Under the pieces are notes generated by a model. The model ran no database searches, was not told the DNA's origin, and was given only the letters and a program-made list of their open reading frames with translations. From Atherix ibis (taxonomy: Eukaryota; Arthropoda; Insecta; Diptera; Athericidae), in the NCBI GenBank assembly GCA_958298945.1, contig OY282606.1, forward strand, positions 48,249,920 through 48,313,919: DNA of 64,000 nt, in the 5' to 3' direction. The first letter of the stretch is position 1. The number at the start of each line of letters is the position of its first letter. This document shows positions 1 through 9,688 of the stretch, piece after piece. The translations under genes and the position numbers were made by a program.

Positions 1-1412
1 ACGTGTTTTTTGTCAGTGGAGCTGTTTCGAGAAAATCTCCGGGAATTCGTAGTGTTTGACCAAAAATCATTTCAGCCGGCGAAGTATTAATGTCCGGTTT
101 GAACATCGTTCGAAGACAGAGTAGAAGTAATGGAAGAATGTCAGACCAATTTGATGCATTGGCATGACATTTTTTTTGCATTTTTGGTATTGAATGCAAG
201 ACGACACCCATTTTGAAATATAAGCTTTCATGTTGGAACAAACATATTTTTCGGTGATCATTTTGATTGTTGCCCGCTTCCCTGGATGTGACGCATTGTG
301 CAATAGTTCAAAGATTCGATGTGACGCATTGTGCAATTGGTTTGCGAAGATTCGAAGCAATGTATCGACGAATGTTGTCAGTTGACATGTCACAATATAA
401 TTGAAGATTTGAATTGGTTAATTTGTTCAAGTTCGTTGTCGTCGATTTGCGAAGATGCGATGAGCTCGATGCTTAAGTCGTTTGAAATGGTTTCAATGCG
501 TGAGAGTGCGTCCATAATAATATTGTCCCTTCCGGACACGTGACGTAAATCAGTTGAAAATTGACCGATGAAATCCAAATTACGTAGTTCTCGTAACGAT
601 GCTTTGTCTGGTTTCTTTAGAAACGCAAAAATCAGCGGCTTACGATCAGTGTGAATGATGCAGTTTCGACCTTCGATCATGTATTTGAAAAATTTAATTG
701 ATTGATAGATGGCCAATAACTCATGATCATAAGTGCTGTATCTGATTTGCGTGTCAGTCATTCTTTTTGAGTACACTCCCAATGGCTGTAATTTATTGTC
801 CACGATTTGTTGCAGAACTGCGCCTACAGCAAAATCGCTGGCATCAACATGAAGTACCAATTGGGTCCCGTTACTCGATGAGATAAACAAGTGACAGATG
901 CTAAGTCTGAATTGCATTTTTCGAAAGCTGCGTTAGCTTCGTCGGACCAATCAATCAGTGATTGGTCCCTTTTCTTGGTCCCCCTAATTAGAGATTGTAG
1001 TTTTCCCCGTGTTGCAGCTGCATGTGGGAGGAAACGCCGATAAAAATTCATGAACAGTAAAAAACGACGAAGTTCGAACGCTTTTTTGGCTTTTTGAAGT
1101 TCAAAATTGCATCAATTTTTTCGGTATTTGGAAGTATTCCATTTGCGGTTATCATGTGTCCCAAAAATAGAACTGTTGGTTTGCCAATGTCGCATTTCGC
1201 CATGTTGATTTTTATATTGAATTGTTGCAGACGATTTAAAACCAATTCTAAATATGTGCGATGTTCCATTTCATCCTTTGACGCGATGCAAATGTCATCG
1301 ATGTACACTTAAAATCTAAATCGTGAAAAATCTGGTTCATGTAGCGTTGAAACGTTTGTGAGGCGTTGCGAAGACCGAATGGCATGAATTTGAATTCAAA
1401 GAGACCGAATGG
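1..1412 (-). pseudogene. Gypsy I pol remnant (RT, RNase H, integrase zinc-binding region), copy A
   Basis: The pieces lie in several frames. RT fragments at 1048-1442 contain the PFGLFEFKFMPFGLRNA block and the catalytic YIDD motif. The RT connection follows at 824-1051 (MNFYRRFLP). RNase H at 390-917 begins with LVLHVDASDFAVGAVLQQ and ends with the GRDNIIMDALSR block. The integrase HHCC-type region at 67-393 has the C-X2-C pair (CIQYQKC). The text then jumps to sequence that in other elements follows the DDE core, so the core is missing. Frameshifts separate the RT, the connection and the RNase H. It lies directly against the gag remnant because the intervening protease and N-terminal RT were lost. 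Confidence 0.85.
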
Positions 1413-1904
1413 CGAATTTGTTCTGGTAAATGTTCGATCCAAAGTGTTTTTAACGCCTCATCTGAGAGTGCATTATTGAACAGCTTGAGCATTTTTTGAA
1501 GATGTTGTGATGGCTTGGCATCACCCAATTCGGTTTCTTTCAACAAAATACGCAGTTTTTGCTGATCAGAATGTGTGAATTCGGCTAAAATTCGTGTTTT
1601 TAGTGTTTCGTATTTATTTAATAATGGCGAATGTTCAATAATGTCAATGACTGGCTTTAGAAATTGTGGATCCAACGATCCCAAAATGTGATTAAATTTC
1701 GTTGAATCGGTTGTTATGCCAGCTAATAAGAACTGAGCCTCCATTTGCATAAAGTATAATGTTGGAGCTGTTTTGATGAATGGTGCTGGTTTGACAGACA
1801 CCCTGTGAATTTGATTTGCCGAATTATTTGGAAAAATATTGCTTGCATCTTGAAATTCTGGCAATTGCTAGAGGATTTGCCTTCGGTGGATTATTGGTTG
1901 CCAT
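1413..1904 (-). pseudogene. Gypsy I gag remnant, copy A
   Basis: Starting at an ATG at 1904 on the minus strand, the reading shifts frame and then gives an insect Gypsy gag of the DUF7041 type. It has a block beginning YFMQMEAQFLLAGI, then a helical segment and the conserved ELGDAKPSQHLQKM stretch. In the Gypsy life cycle this protein packages the RNA. The zinc-binding C-terminus present in copy B (16256-16520) is deleted here. The family assignment rests on recalled motifs and was not searched. Confidence 0.75.
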
Positions 1905-2206
1905 TTCGAAATTTTTCAAATTTTATTTAATAATAAAAATTATCTCTGTATCTGTCGGTCAGGGCGGTAATTTTCCACAACTGCCCCTTTCCTTAACAAG
2001 CTTTTGCTTGAATTCTCTCGCAACGATTTAAATATCCAATTTGGGTTCAGAACTCTTCTTCTACACACTCTGTTACTTCTGTTTACTGCGATTGCTGACG
2101 CTGACGCTGACGCCACAGATGTAATAACTTCCAGGCTATCCTAGCTGATGGATGATTGTGTTCCATTTTATGTTCAGCTTTTATGGTAGCCGATTTTGCT
2201 GCTTCT

Positions 2207-2452
2207 CCCAAGTAACGCACTCGGAACCCACTCAATAAGTGCCGTCAATGAGTTCCGTTTTGTTACGTCTGACGGCTCTTAGTTCCGTATTATGTCGAAA
2301 TTTTTTTGAGTTCCGGCTTTTATCGACAAAGAACGAACAGTTTCTGAACCGTTTCTGAACCCATCTTGAACAAATTCGTAATTAGATGACGGAACATAGT
2401 GCCGTCAGAGTGCCGTCAAATAGCTTAATTTTCGTAACTGGTGTTACTTGGG
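2207..2452. mobile_element. 246-bp MITE inserted in Gypsy I copy A
   Basis: The insertion has perfect 10-bp terminal inverted repeats (CCCAAGTAAC and GTTACTTGGG) and repeated subterminal TGACGGCAC motifs. Copy B has the uninterrupted site near 17290-17300 (gcttctgtttga). Comparing the two gives a 2-bp CT target duplication. There is no coding capacity. The superfamily is unclear, because a CT duplication is not the TA expected of Tc1/mariner. Confidence 0.8.
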
Positions 2453-2557
2453 CTGTTTGAACTTAGTTGCGCTAAGTTCACCTTTGACTTGAATTTTATT
2501 TTAACAAACGTACAAATATGAGTCGCACGATTTAGATTTCAGACCGCAATACACACA

Positions 2558-2803
2558 TCACGTCGGGGTCACCGATATAGTTATAAAAATTTATAACACA
2601 TTATTTAAATTTCATATTTTATTTATTATGTAATATACCAATTTGTTTTTGTACATAAATTATAAAATTCACTTAGTTTATCTTTCATATTGAAAGTTAT
2701 GATATGGTTTTCATATTAAGTTAGCGCATGTTACTGATGAGTGCTATCGTACGACTGACTGTGCAAGTGAACGCTAATTTGTATGTGTAGTATGTGTAGT
2801 ATA
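2558..2803 (-). repeat. Gypsy I primer-binding site and 5' LTR part, copy A
   Basis: The minus strand reads a TGGTGACCCCGAC-type primer-binding site at about 2560-2573, followed to the right by LTR sequence that matches 17413-17613 of copy B. The likely LTR edge is AGTTAT just right of the primer site. The LTR is interrupted at 2803 by the LINE. Because no 3' LTR survives in the window, the exact ends are inferred. Confidence 0.6.
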
Positions 2804-3198
2804 TTTTTTTTTTATGTTTAGATTAATGAGGTATAGGGGGAAACCTTCGAAAGGTACTCGCCTGGAAATTTTTCCTGTCAGGCGAGTTATGCGGGATTTT
2901 TACCTCGCTAAAACCTAACCTGCACCTCTAACCTTGCTCCCGGAACGATGGTTTTCCGGCGGCACTCTTTGTAAATACTACTTCGCCGGGGCGTTCTTAT
3001 TTGATGCTAATGCTGTCCTGATGTTATGACGCCTCGCGGCCTATTCTTCGTACGTTGTGTGGAGATCCTTGATAATGGGTTCCGTGTACTCTGCAATTCT
3101 GTTCCAAGCCGATTGGATCTTCAGCATGCACTCCACTATGTTTTCTGGACTGATGGAACGGTCCATCAGTCCAGAAAACATAGTGGAGTGCATGCTGA
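2781..3198 (-). mobile_element. R1-clade LINE 3' end fragment, copy A
   Basis: A poly-T run at 2804-2813 (poly-A on the minus strand) starts sequence that matches 17616-17960 of copy B, where it codes for the C-terminus of an R1-type LINE protein. The 23 bases 2781-2803 equal 18458-18480 at the other end of the element in copy B. They are therefore the target-site duplication of this insertion into the Gypsy I LTR. The fragment ends abruptly in a self-complementary fold-back and then joins Copia sequence. Confidence 0.8.
3121..3198. repeat. Perfect 37-bp snapback palindrome at an R1/Copia junction
   Basis: Bases 3121-3157 are the exact reverse complement of 3162-3198, with a 4-base loop (acgg). 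Copy B at 17930-17965 has only the left arm, running on into normal R1 sequence. It contains the short seed TGGA-acgg-TCCA, from which the fold-back could have started. Confidence 0.95.
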
Positions 3199-4412
3199 AC
3201 AAAAATTATTTATAGTGTTCAATTTTTCATAATTAATGTGCCCAAGTCTCTTATGCCAGACTTTAATGTCATCAAGTTTTGGACGCATAACAAAAGCATT
3301 TGGAAATTCAACAATCAATTTATAAATACCATTATTTAAAACACCCCTCGCCAAAAAATCATCAGATTTATTGAAAATAAAAAAACCATTTTTTTAAATA
3401 TCAACCCCATTACCCATTTCAATAATTCGTGAAGTAGATAAAAGATTTGCTTCGATTTCCGGAACATATTGTATAATACGTCATAGACAGTAACCAATTT
3501 TCCATTCAATTCAATATTTATATCGCCTACACATTCAATTTTAAGTTTTTTTGTTGTCAGCCGTGTAGATATATTTTACCGATGAATCACGATTATTGTG
3601 AAGCCACTCCTTATTGGAAACCATATGTTGAGATGCAGCACGATCAACAAAAAATACCACTTGCGCCAATGACTTGGAAAACAACACAAATTTATCATCA
3701 CTATAAATGTTCCGTGTTTCGTGAAAAATTGCAGTAAATGCATTTGATGCTTTGTCATTATTTTGATTCTTCATTAAGTTTCCTCAATAATTGAAAACAT
3801 CTGGATCTTTTGCGCCCAATTTTTCGACATTTCGTGCATTTGATTTTATTTTTATCTGATTTGTGCGAATTAAATGTTGACCTACCACCAATAAATGCTT
3901 GTTGGGAATTACCCGAGTGAGGTTTGGCCATTTCACATAGACGAGATTTAATTGAATCCGATGATAATTTAGTTCCACTCGCTTCAATTCCCATAATAAA
4001 TGGCTCATATTCATCGGGGAGACCTTTTAGTAACAAGGAACCAACCAATTCATCGTTTACCTCGAACCCAATCGCGTTCAATTTATTAGCCGTACCAATA
4101 ATTTTTGAAATAAAATCTTCCATATTTTCACAAGATTCCAAATTTATTGACGTTAAATGTTCATAAATTTTTGCCATATTTCATAAGCACTATTACAATT
4201 TTGGACATGTACATACAAAGATGCTTCAATACTTAGGATCATTTTGTGTATTGCCTTATTTAATTTATTTGGATGTTTTTCAACAACAGCTTCATCTTCA
4301 AATTTGATACAATTGAGGAAATCTCCACGCCCAATACTGATTTTATTGCAAAAGCCCATGTTTGATAAATTTCAGAGCCACGCAATTTTTCAATTTGAAT
4401 TTTGTCAGCCAT
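3199..4412 (-). pseudogene. Copia gag-protease-pre-integrase remnant, copy A
   Basis: The gag ATG is at 4412 on the minus strand. A UBN2-type gag is visible in two frames (4153-4359 and 3758-4177). Its conserved part contains LLLKGLPDEYEPFIMGIE, and a CX2C zinc-knuckle remnant (CTKCRK) follows. The protease motif at about 3670 reads DRAASQHM, where an active Copia protease has DSG/DSGA, so it is degenerate. The pre-integrase block with WHKRLGHINYEKL lies at 3166-3354. The gag frameshift and a small deletion are shared with copy B, so the damage predates the duplication. Confidence 0.8.
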
Positions 4413-4576
4413 AACCAAACTAATCTGAATTCATCCTCGAGTTAAATCAAAGAAAAAATTTTAATTTTTGTTGAAATCAATAACTTAAATATCAACCAAT
4501 ATTTCTGCCAATATCTGGTTTAATTTTAATAATTATAAATTCTATTATTTATCAAAATGGGTCTGGACCCATAACC

Positions 4577-4753
4577 TGTTGGCAGAGATGAAATAAAAAA
4601 CACCTTCTTTCTATGAATCACAACAACAGAAGGAAGTTTTATTTTGACAGTTATAAAATAAAATAACACATCATAAGGGTAGATTTACACGTAAGTAACT
4701 AAAGTAAACAAGTTTTATAGAGGTGTGTTTACATTATAATTCCATTTTCAACA
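4577..4753 (-). repeat. Copia 5' LTR, copy A
   Basis: This 177-bp repeat begins TGTTGGCAG and ends CAACA. It matches the LTRs at 10298-10471 and 13850-14026. The adjacent initiator-Met type primer site fixes this as the 5' LTR of a minus-strand element. Confidence 0.85.
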
Positions 4754-4811
4754 ATTATCATCTTCATAATTTAATAAGTTTGAAGAAAATAGTGATTTTG
4801 AGGAGGGATAC
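4754..4811. repeat. 58-bp flank duplicated at 14027-14084
   Basis: This nearly identical segment follows the Copia 5' LTR in both places. In copy B it continues into the Gypsy I 3' region, while here Gypsy II begins. It shows that the genomic context of Copia was duplicated as well as the element. Confidence 0.85.
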
Positions 4812-4992
4812 TGTAGTATATCGAGATATTGTGCACCCAGCCATGACTATAAACCGGGTGGCGTGATGTTTCACACACATCAATGCGACACAGCAATGGA
4901 TGAGTCAGTCATGTAGACACCGTCATGCAGTTTACATGTCTCTATATAAATCATAAGAATTATACATAAATAAATAAGTCTAATATATTACA
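4812..4992 (+). repeat. Gypsy II 5' LTR
   Basis: This 181-bp direct repeat matches 9508-9688 except at 4 sites. It is followed by the primer-binding site at 4994-5004. The low divergence points to a fairly recent insertion. Confidence 0.93.
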
Positions 4993-5124
4993 TTGGCGAC
5001 GAGGTAAAAAGTAAAAAGTGAAAAAAGAAAGTTAAAAGGTGTAGTGAAATCAGTGCGGGAAATCTCGTAAGAAGATTGTGATTGATCAGTGATTGAAGTC
5101 GAGGGCAAAAAAGGTTCATACAAG

Positions 5125-6132
5125 ATGGATGAAGCCCAAGCACGAGAATTACAAAAACAGCTTAGAGAGGCCCAAATTACGCTGGAAAGAGTCAGAATGG
5201 AAAGAAACAAAGCAAATGCCGTAATAGAGGATATGGGAAAAGATTTGCTGAGGTTAAATAACCAGCGAGGAACGCACATGGACACAACACAGAATAACGC
5301 AACAGGCGGAAACGGAGGAACGCCGGCACCGATACAAAAGGTGCAAGTATATTCAGCCACAGTAGGGTGTGTTGCAGAATATAATGAACACGAGGATTGG
5401 AAAAACTACCAAGAAAGGTTAGAACAATACTTTATAGTAAATAACATACTGGAACCACATAGAAAGGTGGCTACGCTCATAACGGTCATTGGGACAAAAG
5501 GTTATGGAGTACTCGCAAATTTGTGCGACCCAGTGTTACCATCGCAAAAAACATACGAGGAATTATGTGCTATACTGAAAAATCAATTCTCAAAGACAAT
5601 ATCGGTATTCCGTGAACGCACGGAATTTTTCGACTTAAAGCAAGGCGAGAATGAGTCGATTAGCCAGTGGTATATACGCTTGAAAGATAAAGCCAGCACG
5701 TGCCAATGGGGTGCGCAGCTCGACTTGATGATTACGAATAAGTTCGTAGCGGGTCTAAAGAAAGGCAAGATTTTAGATCGCGTGTGCGAAGAAGACCATA
5801 AAAAGAGGTCTGAGCAAATCGTCGAAATTGCGAAGAAGAAAGAGGCAGCTCTTATACAATCGCATCAGGAAATTAACGTACATAGCGTAAGCTTTGACAG
5901 AAAAAGTAAGCAAAGTGAAGCCATAAACCAAAGCAAAGCCGGTTAAGAAAGCTATAAAAAGAAATTTAACAAAGAGTCAAAAGGCGGCAAACAATGCAAT
6001 CATTGCGGTTATAGCAACCACGAGTCCGCAGACTGCAAATTTAAATCCTATAAATGCAACCGTTGCGGTATAATAGGGCATTTAGGGAAAATATGCCAGA
6101 AAAAAGGAAAGGAACAAGCTAAACAGCACTTC
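5125..6132 (+). pseudogene. Gypsy II gag (capsid plus nucleocapsid), one in-frame stop
   Basis: The first ATG in frame is at 5125; the frame is open from 5089, but only through a GTG. A charged N-terminal coiled-coil-like segment precedes a capsid-like domain with the typical block FRERTEFFDLKQGENESISQW. A TAA at 5944-5946 interrupts the frame. Beyond it the same frame continues with two CCHC knuckles (CNHCGYSNHESADC and CNRCGIIGHLGKIC) that bind RNA. The frame then runs without a shift into the protease. The stop falls at the capsid/nucleocapsid border. It is most simply an inactivating mutation, although programmed readthrough cannot be excluded. Confidence 0.88.
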
Positions 6133-7450
6133 GTGGAGATAGAAAACCACGACTGGACGAGCGAAGAGGTTCACTTTCAAGTAACAAAGGTGGGATACGT
6201 CAAACCGACGCAAATCCAAATAAAGATAGGAAACAAGCAATTGCTAGCTGAACTTGATTCAGGAGCAAGCAGATCGGTAATTCCGGAGGAATTATACAAA
6301 AGGCATCTATCACAGCATAAATTGCAACCAGTGAATACTACGTTAAGATTCTATGACGGGAGCGCAATTGCACCAGAAGCTCAGATCTACGTAGAAATAA
6401 AGGCAGGTAGAAAAAAGGCAAAATGTCAATTAATAGTCGTAAAAACAGGCTGTAGATTATTGTTGGGTAGAGACATGATGGAAGCACTAGGATACAAGAT
6501 AGTGGAAATCAACCATGTTGAATTAAAAGGACCAAAACTACAAGAAATAATCGACAAGCACAAGACACTTTTCGACGGCAAGTTCGGAAGGTATAAATAC
6601 GGCAAAATGGACATAAAGATGCAAGATAATGCGAAACCAGTGTTCTGCAAACCCAGGGCGACACCGTTTGCTTTCAAGAAGACAATCGGAGATCAGCTAG
6701 ACCAACTGGAAAAAGAAGGAATACTCACCAAGGTAAAGCACAACGAATGGGGCACACCATTGGTGCCTGTGCTAAAGAAAGGAGGTGGAGTAAGGATCTG
6801 TGGCGATTACAAGTTCACGATCAATAAGTACATGCAAGATGTAAAACACCCCGCACCAAAAGTGGAAGAAGTATTCGCAGAACTGGGAGGTGGAGAAAGG
6901 TTCACGAAATTGGATATGTCAGCGGCCTACAATCAGCTAGAGCTGACTGACAGATCAAAGAAATTGTGCGCATGGAGCACACCTAAGGGTATTTATTTGC
7001 ACAACCGATTACCCTATGGAACGAAAACGGCAGCAGCAGAGTTCGACAAGGTAGTAGAAAAAGTATTACAAGGGGCCAAAGGAACTGCAGCATTTCGAGA
7101 CGACATAGTGGTGACGGGCAGAAATAATAACGAGCATATGCAAAATTTAAATGAAGTTTTGCAGAGGTTAGAGGAAGCTGGACTAAAGCTTAACCTCAAA
7201 AAGTGCCAGTTTTTCCAGGAAGAAATCAGATACCTGGGGTACATCATAAGCAAGAATGGGTTGTCCAAGGACCCAGAAAAAATCGTAGCAATGGTCGAAG
7301 CAAAGAGACCAGAAAACATAACAGATGAAAGAGCATTCACAGGACTGGTGACATTCTACGGAAAATTTGTACCGAGATTAGCTAAAATGTTGGGGCCGAT
7401 TTATGAAGTACAAAACAAAGAAGGATTTCAATGGACAAGAAATGCAGAAA
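6133..7450 (+). pseudogene. Gypsy II pol: protease and reverse transcriptase
   Basis: The frame is continuous with gag. The retroviral-type aspartic protease has LDSGAS (Asp codon at 6256). Reverse transcriptase follows with the CGDYKFTINKYM block, KLDMSAAYNQL (first catalytic Asp) and FRDD at 7093-7104, which takes the place of the usual YxDD. The end of the RT and the connection contain RYLGYIISKNGL and the FYGKFVPRLAKM block. The polymerase copies the element RNA into DNA inside capsids. At 7451 the frame runs into a rearranged insertion and stops at 7503. The frame resumes, shifted by one, at 7526. Confidence 0.9.
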
Positions 7451-7525
7451 TTCTGCATTTCTTGTTTACATGTCTCTATATCAATCATAAAAATTATACA
7501 TAAATAAATAAGTATAATATATTGT
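7423..7525 (+). repeat. 103-bp rearranged insertion in Gypsy II pol with an internal LTR fragment
   Basis: Twenty-eight bases (7423-7450) are repeated directly at 7526-7553. Between them is an inverted copy of the end of that repeat (7451-7465, giving a perfect 15-bp-arm dyad centred on 7450). After it come about 60 bases that match the 3' part of the element's own LTR (about 4930-4990). Removing 103 bp (1 mod 3) restores the frame exactly. Confidence 0.92.
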
Positions 7526-8272
7526 GGATTTCAATGGACAAGAAATGCAGAAAAAGCATTTATTGAAGTCAAGAAAGAACTAGCATCGGACAGAAATTTG
7601 GTACACTATAACCCAGATTATCCGATAAAACTAGTGACAGACGCATCCGACCAGGGCATAGCAGCAGTACTAATGCACGAAATGCCAAACGGGGAGGATA
7701 GACCAGTTACCTTCATATCAAGGACGCTAACAAAAGCGGAAGGTGATTACGCAATTTTGCACAAAGAGGCTTTGGCCATTTATTGGGCTTTTCGGAAATT
7801 GTACCAATATTTGGCAGGTATGCATTTCAAGTTATGCACCGACCACAGGCCATTGATAACAATTTTTGGCGAGCATAAAGGCATACCACAGATGGCAGCA
7901 GGAAGGTTGCAAAGATGGGCTTTGTTTATGAGTGGATTTGACTACCAGATAGAGCACATAAAAGGCAGGAACAATGAGCCAGCCAACACATTATCGCGTC
8001 TACCCAGAAATAAAAGAGATTTAGTTCAAGAGGAAGGGGACTATCTACATTTCATGGTGGAAGACCAGCTACCGCTAAGGTCAGAAGACTTAGCGAGAGA
8101 AACTAGAAAAGATCCAGTACTGAGCAAGGTATTTTTATACACGACAACCGGATGGCCTAGTCAAATTGGGGAGTCAATTAAGCCTTTCGCACAAAGAAAG
8201 GATGAAATATTCATAGAAAAAAATGTGCTAATGTGGGGATACCGAGTAATGATACCGGAGAACTGCAAGTAA
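7526..8272 (+). pseudogene. Gypsy II pol: RNase H
   Basis: After the insertion the frame is open again. The RNase H domain has VTDASDQGIAAVL (first Asp), HKEALAIYWAFRKLYQYL (Glu) and CTDHRPL (Asp). The final block reads GRNNEPANTLSRL, where other Gypsy elements usually have an Asp in place of the Asn (ADALSRL), so the fourth active-site acid may be lost. The frame closes with TAA at 8270-8272, and the same frame continues into integrase after it. Confidence 0.88.
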
Positions 8273-9484
8273 ATATTGCTGAAAGAAATACACGGAGGTC
8301 ACATGGGCATCAGCAAAATGAAGGCGATCGCTCGACAATATTTTTGGTGGCCAAAGTTGGACAAAGACATAGAAGGCTATGCAAAAGGTTGCATGGCATG
8401 TCTGACAGAATCCAGCAGTCCGGAAAAATCAGGATTAAAGAAGTTTCCTGACAGCAAATATGTGTTCGAAAGGGTGCACATAGACTTTCTAGGACCACAC
8501 AGGGGCAGGATGTATCTGATACTGATAGATGCATACTCCAGATGGCCAGAAATTGTCCACATGACAAAAACAGATTCGACAAATACGATCGAAAAACTGG
8601 GGGAAATATTCGCAAGATATGGTATACCAGACACACTAATCTCAGATAATGGAGCACAGCTGGTGTCAGAAGAATTCGAAAGATTCTGCAAAATGAACGG
8701 AATTTTGCACAAAACGGGTCCGCCATACCATCTAAAAACAAATGGACTAGCTGAGAACGGAGTGAAATCTTTTAAAAAAGGCTTAGAAAAAGCATTAAAA
8801 GATAACAAGGCTCACGACAGCGCAAATAATCTAATCAGCAAGTACTTATTCGCCTACAGAAACGCACCACACCTAACAACGGGCGAATCACCGGCGAACA
8901 AATTTTTGGGCAGAAGCTTAAGAAGTAGATTAGATTTGCTAAAAATATCAAAAACAGCAGAAAGAATCCAAAAGCAAATACAGTATTTCAGAGGACACAG
9001 AGATGTCACATTCTCAAAAGGAGAAAGGGTGATAGCTCGGGATTATAAGAATCTTATGAAGCCAGGTTGGCAACCAGCAACTGTGGAGGAAGTAATGGGG
9101 GAAAAGACATACATATGTAAACCCGACTTTCAACCAAATCTAAGATGGAAAAGAGGTGACGATCAGATGCGCAAATCGGGTCAATTCTACGAAGCAGCTA
9201 CAAGAGTACTCCTGGAACAGGAAGGGGCAAACGAATATGAAGAAGAGCCTGACACAATGGAGGAGCCAATCATATCTGAATCGAACCTAGAGAAAGCAAC
9301 AGAAGACTCAAAAGGAGTAGTTGAAGAACCAACCGCATTTCAACAAGATGGCAATCATCCAAGGGAAATCCAGCCGACACCCAAGAAAGGCAGACCCAGA
9401 ATCAAGTACGAACCGGATCCAGGTTTAAACGTAAACCAAAGGGAGCCTCGAGTTCGAAAACCCTTCAACAGAATGAATATGTAG
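8273..9484 (+). pseudogene. Gypsy II pol: integrase
   Basis: The segment is in the same frame as RNase H after a single TAA. It begins with an HHCC zinc-binding domain (HGGHMGISKM ... CMACL) and the GPY-type order of Gypsy integrases. The catalytic core retains D (VHIDFLGP), D (LISDNGAQL) and E (TNGLAENGVKSF). A charged tail of about 150 residues ends at TAG 9482-9484. Integrase inserts the cDNA into the genome. The domain is intact, but translation from gag would need two stops read through and the 103-bp insertion removed, so this copy is not autonomous as it stands. Confidence 0.88.
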
Positions 9485-9507
9485 GGTTCAGGCTAAGCGG
9501 GGAAGAG

Positions 9508-9688
9508 TGTAGTATATCGAGATATTGTACACCCAGCCATGACTATAAACCGGATGGCGTGATGTTTCACACACATCAATGCCACACAGCAATGGATGAG
9601 TCAGTCATGTAGACACCGTCATGCAGTTTACATGTCTCTATATAAATCATAAGAATTATACATAAATAAATAAGTATAATATATTACA
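9508..9688 (+). repeat. Gypsy II 3' LTR
   Basis: This 181-bp repeat is preceded by the polypurine tract at 9496-9507. The right flank (tatcttataaa) does not match the sequence that follows the equivalent left flank in copy B, so the outer junctions are not a clean insertion. Confidence 0.92.

Larger units (their letters stand above)
1..2803 (-). mobile_element. Gypsy I LTR retrotransposon, copy A (decayed, cut by window start)
   Basis: Reading the minus strand from right to left gives part of an LTR, a primer-binding site, gag, reverse transcriptase, RNase H and the integrase zinc-binding region. The gag type and the RT and RNase H motifs are those of insect Ty3/Gypsy elements. The copy corresponds almost base for base to 14652-17615 (copy B), including a shared loss of the integrase catalytic core. 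It has its own deletion of about 445 bp, next to position 1412, which joins RT directly to gag. It also carries a 246-bp MITE that copy B lacks. It is non-functional. Confidence 0.88.
3199..4753 (-). mobile_element. Copia element, copy A (5' half only)
   Basis: This matches 12472-14026 of copy B with few differences. From right to left on the minus strand it holds the 5' LTR, a primer-binding site complementary to an internal part of initiator tRNA-Met (ggttatgggtccag, plus-strand 4563-4576), gag, protease and the pre-integrase domain. It stops at 3199 against the R1 fold-back. Reverse transcriptase and the 3' LTR are absent. Confidence 0.85.
4812..9688 (+). mobile_element. Gypsy II LTR retrotransposon, nearly complete (4877 bp)
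   Basis: It has two 181-bp LTRs (4812-4992 and 9508-9688) that begin TGTAG and end TTACA. My count gives 4 differences between them. A primer-binding site TGGCGACGAGG follows the 5' LTR and a polypurine tract (agcggggaagag) precedes the 3' LTR. Between them is one gag-pol frame with capsid, two CCHC knuckles, protease, RT, RNase H and integrase in Ty3/Gypsy order, without a separate envelope gene. The single-ORF layout resembles Mag/CsRn1-type elements. The frame has two stops and one 103-bp insertion. No target-site duplication is seen (gatac on the left, tatct on the right). Confidence 0.93.

Noticed and set aside
8310..8808. Two 143-codon minus-strand frames
   Set aside because: They lie antisense to the Gypsy II integrase, where DDE and HHCC motifs fix the plus strand as coding.
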